DNA of 64,000 bases, from NCBI GenBank assembly GCA_015680685.1, contig MNCI01013673.1:396621-460620 (forward strand). The letters run 5' to 3'. Under the pieces are notes generated by a model. It was not told the DNA's origin. It searched no databases and was given only the letters and a program-made list of their open reading frames with translations. Numbering within the stretch: the stretch's first letter is position 1; each line of letters begins with the position of its first letter. A program made the translations under genes and the position numbers. Source of the DNA: Gnetum montanum. Taxonomy: Eukaryota > Streptophyta > Gnetopsida > Gnetales > Gnetaceae. Shown one piece after another: positions 48,548-57,862 of this stretch.

Positions 48548-49423
48548 TGATGAGACATAATTTTCATGAGTCGCGATATTGCGGTCGTTGCAATATTTCA
48601 TCCCATGCAATATCGCATCGTCCCCTGCGATGTCGCGTACGTGACCGTCACCAAATCTATAAATAATAGGTGGCACTCCCTTTATTTTTCATCTTGGTTT
48701 AGAAGTAGGGAAACTCTGGCAGTTTGATCACTCCAGAGATAGAATATTTTCCAAGTGCCCACAGTAGGAGTCCTAGAGTGAACGGATCTTTATTCGAGAA
48801 AAATTGTACCTGAACACAAGTTGTGTATGGCAATAAAGACAAACTTGATTGGATAAACCTTGTAGTGCATGGAATAGGATTTTACTTAAATGTTATTTAT
48901 TGCTTTCCTAGAATGCGATATGAGTATGACTTGATTACGAGCATATAAGGATGTGTACGGTTAGTCAAGGAATTGGCTGCTCATCGCAAAGTGGTATGAG
49001 TACAACTTGATTACGAGCATCTTGTGTGACTACTTGGTAACCTAGTGGCATATCCAGGATCTACGCTTGGTAATCTCAGTGGTAGTTGTGTACAATGATG
49101 TGTATGGTTAGTCAAGGAATTGGTTGCTCATCGCACTTAGGCTAGCTAGACTCTCTCAACCCTTTCCTCCTAGTTAAGTGCCTCAGTACGACCACTTCGA
49201 GCACGTGCATTACGTGTGGTGATCCTAGTGATGATTAGCATTTGGTAGCCACAGTTGCATAGTTTAGGGTGTGTACGGTAAGTGGGAACGNAGTAAGACA
49301 ACAAATGATTAACCCCAAGTGTTCCATGGGGCATGTAGGCATTTAGTCTACGGAGTTCGACTAGATCGTGCGTGCTACACTCGTTTCGTATGGTTGAGTG
49401 TAGGGGTACCTCACCACTCATCA
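48548..49423 (+). repeat. 3' LTR of E2 (with assembly gap)
   Basis: Pairs with the 5' LTR from TGATGAGAC to CACTCATCA, with TATAAATA at 48658-48665. About 150 bases present in the 5' copy are missing around a single N at 49291, so this LTR is incompletely assembled. Confidence 0.85.
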
Positions 49424-49428
49424 AGGGA
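49424..49428. repeat. Target-site duplication of E2, right copy
   Basis: AGGGA, identical to 42150-42154. The LINE reading resumes immediately after it. Confidence 0.9.
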
Positions 49429-49893
49429 GATAAAACAATTTGAATAATTATTAAATAATCATTATAAGTAATATTTTTGTTAAGTTGTTGGACACTTTGC
49501 TAGAAAGAGAATTATTTTTTGTGTTGAAGGTAACTAGGTCAGGGAAAGATGTCAAGTAGGTTTCAAATAAAATCACTCTACTATTAATCACTTAGTTACT
49601 CTTAGACACTACATAAAGTTTACAAAAATTCATAATAAATTTTTTTTATTTATTTTATTGATTTTGCAAAACATATGGTTTAGTGATCCATACAAAGCTA
49701 TGGATACACTTGCATAAAATTAACTTCCTTTTAGATTTGATTGCAATGACTCAAAGACTATATAAGAAAGTGATTATTGAAATTATAGATAACAATTCAA
49801 AAAAAATTTGATTTTGGAGAAAAATTAGAGTTAAGAAAGGTTTTCCACTTTCTCCAACTCTCTTTGGTATATTTATTGATAAAATGCAAGAAT
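49429..49893 (+). mobile_element. LINE piece 3 (reverse transcriptase)
   Basis: Continues piece 2 across E2. The junction restores K-K-G-D-K-T, a conserved motif of non-LTR reverse transcriptases. The last bases before the Ns encode G-F-P-L-S-P-T-L-F-G-I-F-I-D-K-M, the G-x-P-L-S-P motif of LINE RT. Several stops. Confidence 0.8.
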
Positions 49894-50591
49894 NNNNNNN
49901 NNNNNNNNNNNNNNNNNNNNNNNNNNNNNNNNNNNNNNNNNNNNNNNNNNNNNNNNNNNNNNNNNNNNNNNNNNNNNNNNNNNNNNNNNNNNNNNNNNNN
50001 NNNNNNNNNNNNNNNNNNNNNNNNNNNNNNNNNNNNNNNNNNNNNNNNNNNNNNNNNNNNNNNNNNNNNNNNNNNNNNNNNNNNNNNNNNNNNNNNNNNN
50101 NNNNNNNNNNNNNNNNNNNNNNNNNNNNNNNNNNNNNNNNNNNNNNNNNNNNNNNNNNNNNNNNNNNNNNNNNNNNNNNNNNNNNNNNNNNNNNNNNNNN
50201 NNNNNNNNNNNNNNNNNNNNNNNNNNNNNNNNNNNNNNNNNNNNNNNNNNNNNNNNNNNNNNNNNNNNNNNNNNNNNNNNNNNNNNNNNNNNNNNNNNNN
50301 NNNNNNNNNNNNNNNNNNNNNNNNNNNNNNNNNNNNNNNNNNNNNNNNNNNNNNNNNNNNNNNNNNNNNNNNNNNNNNNNNNNNNNNNNNNNNNNNNNNN
50401 NNNNNNNNNNNNNNNNNNNNNNNNNNNNNNNNNNNNNNNNNNNNNNNNNNNNNNNNNNNNNNNNNNNNNNNNNNNNNNNNNNNNNNNNNNNNNNNNNNNN
50501 NNNNNNNNNNNNNNNNNNNNNNNNNNNNNNNNNNNNNNNNNNNNNNNNNNNNNNNNNNNNNNNNNNNNNNNNNNNNNNNNNNNNNNNNNNN
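49894..50591. other. Assembly gap (698 Ns)
   Basis: By comparison with its 3' LTR, about 435 bases of the E3 5' LTR should lie here, along with the LINE/E3 junction. Confidence 0.95.
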
Positions 50592-50952
50592 CAACGACTA
50601 GTGTTTGGTAACCATGGTTGCATTGGTTCAAGGTGTGAACAACAAGTGGGAATGGATGTTGACACTAGGTTAATTTAGACTTAGTTCATTAGTTAGAGTT
50701 AGTAATTAGTCTCTTCAACCCTTCACCTCGATAGCATAGGAGATAAAACATAAAAATATATAAAAATCATATACCTCAGACTTACTTAACCATACACCAT
50801 GACAAATACAAGTAAGTCTAGGAAGACAACGAATAATTAACCTTAAATGTTCCATAAGGTGTGTAGGCACTTAGTTTGTGGAGTTCGACTAGATCATGTG
50901 TGTTACGCTCGCATTCATATGGTTGAGTGTAGGGGTACTTCGCCACTCATCA
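50592..50952 (+). repeat. 5' LTR of E3 (3' part only)
   Basis: Matches 56886-57217 from CAACGACTAG to CACTCATCA. The beginning is in the assembly gap. Confidence 0.85.
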
Positions 50953-50972
50953 TTGGCACCATTGCCGAGGAC
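50953..50972 (+). other. Primer-binding site of E3
   Basis: TTGGCACCATTGCCGAGGAC, a diverged form of the tRNA-Asp-type site of E2. Confidence 0.65.
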
Positions 50973-51096
50973 TAAGTGTTTGTGCACTAAGTAGAACATA
51001 GGAAATCACTGACATCGTTGGGAGCCTAAACAAACCCTTAGGGTTAATTAAATGAAAAATTTATATAATGGTTAATAAGCACACTGATAAGACATA

Positions 51097-53640
51097 ATGT
51101 CTTCTTCTTCTTCTCACAAGAGCAATTCACCACCTAGGGACAATACAAAGAACAGTCAAAAATCAAAAACACATAACCTAAATTTGCCAGTTCCTCAACA
51201 ATATAGGGTGGAATATACTCATCCTAATGAGTATATTCCCAACTTTACTTTTATCTTCCATCAAGATGAACAAATGCGCTGGAGAGACTTACAAGGTAAC
51301 ATAGTGTTACCTCCAGATCATGCAGTCTCCAACATGCTCCTCCGTGCTTTGGCACAGATCGACATGATAGAATTATATGTCAACTATGTTGCAAAAAAAT
51401 TTTACATGAGGGATTACCATCCCATATCTTTACAATGTATGAGGGACTCAAGGCAGGAGAGCTAACATACACTGTTGAAGGACAAAGAGGTCTCGCACAT
51501 CCTAAGTGAAATAGAAGATGGTGAACCACTGATAATGGGTTCTCTATCAAAAGATGTTCCCCCTCCTAACGATAGTGAGGAGGTGGGGTATCAGAACCTA
51601 CACTCCATGATACATAACCCTGGTTCTGATCCCCATGAACACTAGCTATTCACTAAGGGAATAACAACACATGACAAGGACGGGCAATCAGATTGTCACC
51701 ACGATCAGGGCCATAGCAGCCAAAGAGAAGGTAGGAAACATCGTCATGGCGATGGTTCTCCTTCTTCCCCTTCTTCACATCACTCACCCTCTCCTTCCAC
51801 CTCTGGGCATAGTCATAGAGAGCACAACAGTGAGGATAGAGGTAGGCAAACTGAGAGACCTCGAAGAGAAATTCGAGAGAGAGGACAAGGGCATGAACGA
51901 AGGAAAAGTAGGGAACAACAGAGACATCATAGACTTCATGAAAGAGATGATCATGACGAACCCCTACTTGCCACTTGGAGCATGTTAAATATAATGGAGG
52001 TAGTTAGAATACCAACAAGGCATTTAAAAGATAGTCAGATCAAGTGCTTAGACATGAACAACATCTCATGCTTCGAAGGAGGATACAACGTGGATCTGCA
52101 AAATCATTTACAGGTATTCCACAATGCCTATGCCTTGTAAAACATAGAGAATGAGTGGCAAAAACTGAAGTTGTTTTCTAGGACACTCATCAAGGAAGCA
52201 GAGAGTTGGTACTGGTCCTTAGAACTGAAAACCATCAGGAGGGAGGTGGAGTACGATGTTAGAACTCTTTAAAGATAAGTATCAGACGTACTCCAGAGTG
52301 TCTAATTTGCATAATTAGATCCAAGGATGGAAGAAAGGTATTCATAAACCCTTGGATGCTACCATGGGCCGCTACTATGCATTGTTACATCGTTGCCCGA
52401 GCCATGGTTACGCACAGCGAGATCAACTCTTCCACATCATAGATGGGCTAAGGTATGAAACTAGGAGAACCCTTGGGACTTATGCCCAAGGGAGAGTATC
52501 AAAACTTAGAGCCCATGAAATACACAGACTATTGGAGCAAGTAGCCAAAGAAGAATGTGAGCTACAAAAAAGAGAAAGTGCAGAAGAATACAACCGTGAT
52601 CCTTCCCTTTGAAAGAAGGGAGTGAAATTTTGCGATGAAAAGGATGAGTCACCACTCGAAGAGTTGGTGAACAGAAAAACCTTGCCGATTCAAAAGCTAA
52701 CAACAAAAGTATTGGCTAAGGTGGATCAATTGTGGGATTCCTTAGACTCTAGACTTGAAACTGTCCTAAAAATCATAGAGGAGTCTAAGGAGGAACAAAG
52801 TAGTGAAAAGAACAAGACAAAGCAGAGATATTCAAGCCTTACACATAACAAGGATAAGGGAAAAATTACTACCTCCGATGAGGTTGTAGATTTAGACATA
52901 GACGATGATGGTGGATGTGAGATCTGCCAATATGACCATCCTAAGGGATGTTGTCCAATCATCTCACATCTACAGGAGTCTGGGGTGTATGCACTCAACC
53001 CGAGACTCAACAAACAGCAAACACCTCGAAGGTTACATTATCCCCAAGGTAACCCAAGGCAATTTCACCAACCATTAACGTACTATCCAAGTGGAACTCC
53101 ATCACAACCCATCAGACAAAATCAGCAATGGAAATACCCATCGTCATGGGGGATGCCACTGCCGAAACAACAATACCCTTACTGGCAACCTGATCCTTAT
53201 GGCTATTATGTGTAGTAGCTGGTTTCTCCAAGTGACTCTATGGGTCACACCACTCCCCAAAATCACTACCAAGTTTGGGAGTACTTTAGGAGGACTCCTT
53301 TTCCTCCAGGAGACACTCCATACCAATACCATCCTCCTAATCTGCATGTACCTCTTCCACCAGTAGTTCCCACAACACCTCTTACTCCAACAATTCAAGG
53401 GGAACTCCCCACTCAATCGTAGCAACGAAATACTACGAAATTCGTAAACATTTAACCCATTGCTAGTTCTAACAACCGTAAAAAGAGAAGACCTTTCTTC
53501 AGAACCAAAAGCCTAGACAAGCTCTCACAAAAACAAGTGGTTGAGTCTAGGTATTCTCCTTCGACACACAAGACTTCAGGGCTTCCTTCAGTCCAACAAC
53601 AGAGCTTCATGCATACAATTATGTTAACACATATCGTAAT
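51097..53640 (+). pseudogene. E3 gag
   Basis: Starts at ATG 51097 with a Ser-rich N-terminus. The first 122 codons are open and include D-E-Q-M-R-W-R-D-L-Q-G-N-I-V-L-P. A Ser/His/Arg-rich linker follows, then the gag core (about 51990-52560; W-Y-x-S-L and R-R-T-L-G-T-Y), a charged helical segment, and C-E-I-C-Q-Y-D-H-P-K-G-C at 52918-52953, a C-X2-C-X3-H-X3-C knuckle one residue shorter in two intervals than the usual retroviral form. A Pro/Gln-rich tail ends near 53640. Stops at 51463 and elsewhere inactivate it. Confidence 0.8.
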
Positions 53641-54440
53641 CAACTAGATCAAGGTAGGCCACCTTTACAGGAAACTATCTGACCCTGGAAGTCCCTGAAT
53701 CTATCTCCAAGTTGCTGGGAACAAACCACATAAGGTTCTTCTTGACTCAGGTTCCAAAGTCAACCTAATTTCATGAGAGATGTATCAAGCCTGGAACCTG
53801 CCCCAACTTAAGAAGAACAACATCCAACTAGAGCTAGCAGACTAGTCCATCACCATTCCCTTGGGATTGGTGGATGACATCATTACCACTATGTGTGGTT
53901 GATCATACCCAGCTGATTTTCTGGTGATCGAAGTTAACAACAACGAAGAGGACTTTCCAATTATAATGGGAAGGGCATGGCTGAGTACAGTAGACGCATG
54001 CCTAGGAATTCGTGATCTTTCCTTGGAAATCTATAAGTTAAACATTTATGGAAAGATCTAGAAGAGGAAAGTTCCATGCATCACATACAGTGATTCATTG
54101 GGTGATGACATGGAGGAATGCACAACATCTCCTCCATGCAACAAGTGTGCTCTTGAAACTCTGCAATAAAGATTCCTATATGTAGCAACCACACAACCAG
54201 TAGTAGACACCCCGTGGTTGACAGCTACTTGAAAGAGCAACCAACAAATATGCATGGAATGAACTAAGGAAAAAACCCATGCCAATAGTGAATTCATAGA
54301 TACCTTAGAATATGAGCGTCGCCAACTTCCACCCCTTAATCTAACAACACCAATTGGTAGAAGTTGGGCACTTCTACAAAATTCAAACAAATGCTCATTA
54401 TTTTGGATCTCTCCCTTGCAATTTAGTCATGGGGGAGATG
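53640..54440 (+). pseudogene. E3 protease and C-terminal extension
   Basis: Asp-Ser-Gly-Ser at about 53745-53757, V-N-L-I-S, then P-I-I-M-G-R-A-W-L at about 53958-53985. The extension carries the same Cys-containing stretch as E2 (near 54130-54170) and ends in S-H-G-G-D-G-H-L-C at about 54425-54451. Four or more stops. Confidence 0.75.
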
Positions 54441-54479
54441 GCCACCTATGCTAATCATTTGGGGCCCTTAGTTCTTTTT

Positions 54480-54700
54480 AGTTTTTTTTTTTACACATTT
54501 TTTTCTTACATGTTTTTGTCTTACACATTTTTGTTTTACACGTTTTTGTTTTACACATTTTTGTCTTACACATTTTTGTTTTACAATTTCTTTAACTTTA
54601 CTTGTTTTTTTTTTTTTACAAATTTCTTTAACTCTTCTTGTTTTTTTTTACAACATCGTTATACTTTTTCATTTTTTGTATGCGTGTGTGTGTGTGTTAT
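54480..54700 (+). repeat. TTTTACACATTTTTG minisatellite in E3
   Basis: About ten units of TTTTACACATTTTTG/TCTTACACATTTTTG, longer poly-T runs, and a (GT)n run near 54685-54700. The hydrophobic Tyr/Phe/Leu-rich ORF across it is low complexity. Confidence 0.75.
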
Positions 54701-56087
54701 CCACCCTATAAGTTTGTCACCCAATAAGTGTTCTTCATGATGGTATGAACTATTTTTCATATTGATTACTAATGTTTGGTTTTTACCTTTACATCATGAT
54801 GTTGATACTAAGGTATGCTTCTCTTCATATGGCAAGCAATGAGTTCACTTCATCCATTCATCTACCAATTTCTATGGTCTCTCTCGGCTTGGAAATGTAC
54901 AGTCTCTTTTCTAATAATAACTTTAATGAATTGGTCACTGGACATTTCTCAAACTAAGGAAGGACTCAAGGATTGAAAAGGATGTGACTTCAAGGGAACT
55001 TGATGCATTTGTGTTGGCCATTCTCTTGGGTGCTTGGATGTTTTCTCTTTGAGTTTTCTTACCATTTCAACATCACCCAATCATCGGGAAGCTAAGAAAA
55101 TAAAAATAACAAAGTCTTTGCATGGTGTGGTTCTCACGCATAAAAACACAAAACACAAAAACAAAAAAAAAAAGATAAAAAAAAGTGAGAATTCAAAGCA
55201 CACCCCTTAGATGGAATAATCATTTGGGCTATAAGCATTGGTTATGGAACTCAAAATAAAATGTTCCCTCCCCCCCCGGCCCTTCTCGCTTCCCATTCTC
55301 TCCTCCTTGTTTCGTCGAAATGGTGGTGGCTCTTTGAAGATGCATTCTTGTTACTTCAAGAGGATGGATTAGACAAATGCATTGATGTGAAGTCACTGGA
55401 TGTGGTTGGTTTAAGGCTGGAGTTGGAATGAGACCTACTAAGTCACATTAATCATAAAACACACAAGGGGCTGTACACCACCTTGTTCTTGGGATTCCAT
55501 TCCATTCTTTTCTCTCCATCATTCTCTCCATTGTTCATCTCATTGTCGGTTGTATCATTAATGTATATTTTGGTTGACACATTTTTTTCTTTTTAGTAAA
55601 TTATTGCGGTTAAGACTTTAACTCTTGTTCCAAATGACATTCCCAGATCCTATGAACTCTTTGAATATGGGTTTGTTAGGGCATTAAGGGCATGAGCCTG
55701 CTTTGGAGAGGACCCACTAACATTCCTATTTCGTGCACATGTTAAATTCTTTTCCCTAATATTTTTGCAATCTAATTTATTTTGTTCATTTCCATCTTAA
55801 CATCCATATCATCAACGTTACAGTTGTTCTTTTTTATCTATATTTCTTATTCCTTTTCATTCTCCATTCTAATGCTACCGAAGGTTCGTGATTAGTCATG
55901 GGGGTATGGGGCCCAATTTTTTTTATTTTCTCCTAACCCCTACACCTTTGGTAGTCATCAATATTTTATCTCCAAATCCACAATCAACCATATCACAACT
56001 TAGCCAATGCACTTACACTGAAGCAAGGTATCAATGACATTGAAATTCATCTACCCTTACTAATATAAGATTGTGTTTTGTGTGCAA
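54701..56087 (+). other. E3 noncoding region
   Basis: Alignable throughout with 46800-48185 of E2. No gene seen. A poly-C run at about 55270 is unusual for the area. Confidence 0.5.
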
Positions 56088-56312
56088 ATGGCAATCGTAC
56101 AACAACAGATTGGATTTGGAGGGAACACTTGGAATGGAGTGATGCTGAAACAACTATGCAAGGATCAAGATCGATGGCGTGCTTACGGATGGACAACGAA
56201 AGACGCAATCTTAGCATTGGCAGCAACAACACTTCTTTCTCTCTCTCTCTTTCTTAGCTGCCAAATGAGGCCTGATGTCAATGTAATAAGGTATTCACTC
56301 TTGTTGTCATGA
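56088..56312 (+). CDS. Small conserved ORF of E3
   Basis: A 74-codon ORF between the spacer and the 3' LTR. Recognisable segments: N-T-W-N-G, L-C-K-D-Q-D-R-W, Y-G-W-T-T-K-D-A-I-L-A-L-A-A-T-T, then a Leu/Ser run encoded by a CT-rich tract. The same frame is the best-conserved one in E2. There is no membrane helix of convincing length and no known domain. It lies where E1 has a long coiled-coil ORF, so it could be an exon remnant of a larger accessory gene or an independent peptide. Expression is not shown by sequence alone. Confidence 0.45.
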   Translation: MAIVQQQIGFGGNTWNGVMLKQLCKDQDRWRAYGWTTKDAILALAATTLLSLSLFLSCQMRPDVNVIRYSLLLS

Positions 56313-56440
56313 ACACCACTTTTGTAAAGTCTTGTAATGATGATCTGATCACATGTCATCCCATTAGTTCCATTTGAGTCAATAATCCCATACCTTCCTG
56401 ATATTATTGTAAGGAACTCGAGGATGAGTTTTCATTTAGT

Positions 56441-56450
56441 CATGGGGGTA
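56441..56450 (+). other. E3 polypurine tract
   Basis: CATGGGGGTA directly before the 3' LTR, identical to E1. Confidence 0.65.
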
Positions 56451-57217
56451 TGATGGGACGCAATATTGCGGCCATCGCGATATCGCATCCCTCACGATAT
56501 CGCAGTGCGCGATCATATCTATAAATAAGAGGCAACTCTCCATTGTTTCCTCATCCTAGGCTTAGACCGTAGTGAAACTCTGGCAGATTAATCACTCCAG
56601 AGATAGAATATTTTCCATGTGCCCGCAGTAGGAGTCCTAAAGTGAACGGATCTTTATTTGCACAAACATTGTACCTAAACACAAGTTTGTGTACAGCAAT
56701 AAAGACGAACTTCCTAGATAAACCTTGCAGTGCATGGAATAGGCTAATCATGATTTTATTTACTGTTATTTATTATCTATTATTTAAATATTTTATTAGT
56801 TATTAAATCTCTCTCAACCCTTCTCTCCTAGTTAAGTGCCTCAGTACAACCGCTTCGAGCACGTGCGTTATGCGTGGTGTTCCCAGCAACGACTAGCGTT
56901 TGGTAACCACGGTTGCATTGGTTCAGGGTGTGAACAACAAGTGGGAACAGATGCTGACACTAAGTTAATTTAGACTTACTTCGTTAGTTAGAGTTAGTAA
57001 TTAGGAGATAAAACATAAAAATATATAAAAATCATATACCTCAAACTTACTTAACCATACACCGTGACAAATACAAGTAAGTGTGAGAAGACAACGAATA
57101 ATTAACCTTAAGTGTTCCATAAGGCGTGTAGGCACTTAGTCTGTAGAGTTTGACCGAATCATGCATGTTACGCTTGCATTCGTATGGTTGAGTGTAGGGG
57201 TACCTCGCCACTCATCA
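56451..57217 (+). repeat. 3' LTR of E3
   Basis: 767 bases, TGATGGGACG to CACTCATCA. A GCGATATCGC cluster lies at 56459-56515 and TATAAATA at 56520-56527. It is shorter than the E2 LTR because the tandem TATGAGTACGACTT block is absent. Confidence 0.88.
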
Positions 57218-57843
57218 GTTGGGGACATGGACTCAGTGCTAAAGTTTAGAAAGATATTGAAAGAGTGCAAACAAAAACATTTCTTCTCGATGAGTTAAAG
57301 GTGAAGATGCAAACACCTTACTCAATGTTATTATGTAAATGTGTTTTATTACCTTTAGAAGTAAATGCCTTATGCCAATTCATTACATATACTCATAGAT
57401 TGCATATCTCAAGGCAAGACAAATTCTCTAAAGTAGTTCTTAAGGATTCACAAGATTGTGGTTGGTATTTTAGGAGATGCAATTTTTGAGAAAATAAAAT
57501 GTCTTTTAGGAGGACATACAACAAAATCCTAAGCATATTTGCAAGCTAATTAAGTAGAAATTTTTAACACAGACGTGGCTTGATGTGGTCTAATGTGAAA
57601 TGCAAGAGATAATTTTATTTTCAATACACTAGATCTAATAAACTAGATGTAAAAGCTCACTATCTCTCACTTGCTATTAAGTATTGGAATGCTATTTGTA
57701 AGCTTCATTTAAGTTCTCATCATCTTACAATTGAAAATAGAAGATAGATTCAACTTCCTCAAAAAGAGCTCATTTGAAAGTTGTGTAAATTAGGAGCTTT
57801 TGAAAATAAACATGCTATGAGTCTTACTATGAATCCTGAAAAC
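57218..57843 (+). mobile_element. LINE piece 4 (C-terminal region and 3' end)
   Basis: Begins with a G-H-G-L-S-A-K-like segment and continues into the 74-codon ORF 57265-57489, with T-P-Y-S-M-L-L-C and L-P-L-E-V-N-A-L, typical of the region after RT in plant LINEs. About 900 bases of RT are missing between pieces 3 and 4, partly in the N gap. The LINE seems to end within about 20 bases of the stop codon of the reductase gene, so the two are tail to tail. Confidence 0.65.
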
Positions 57844-57862
57844 AGCAGTTTTAGAAAAAATG

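Larger units (their letters stand above)
42155..49423 (+). mobile_element. E2, non-autonomous Ty3/gypsy-type element (gag + protease)
   Basis: A 7.3-kb element: 5' LTR, tRNA-Asp-type PBS, gag, protease, noncoding T-rich and spacer region, small ORF, polypurine tract, 3' LTR. The 5-base AGGGA target duplication is perfect. There is no RT, RNase H or integrase: sequence passes directly from the end of the protease region to the segment that in E1 follows integrase. It must have moved using proteins supplied in trans. Confidence 0.9.
50592..57217 (+). mobile_element. E3, second non-autonomous gag + protease element
   Basis: Same structure as E2: partial 5' LTR (start in the gap), PBS, gag, protease, T-rich spacer, small ORF, polypurine tract, 3' LTR. 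It lacks the same RT-RNase H-integrase block, with the same joint. It is better preserved than E2 in gag, where the start codon is intact. It interrupts the LINE, but the left target duplication is hidden by Ns. Confidence 0.88.

Noticed and set aside
49751-50678. Long ORFs across the N run
   Set aside because: They are produced by translating Ns; the flanking real sequence is LINE on the left and LTR on the right.
54354-54740. 128-codon hydrophobic ORF resembling a membrane protein
   Set aside because: It is the TTTTACAC minisatellite read in one frame; Phe/Tyr/Leu richness comes from composition.
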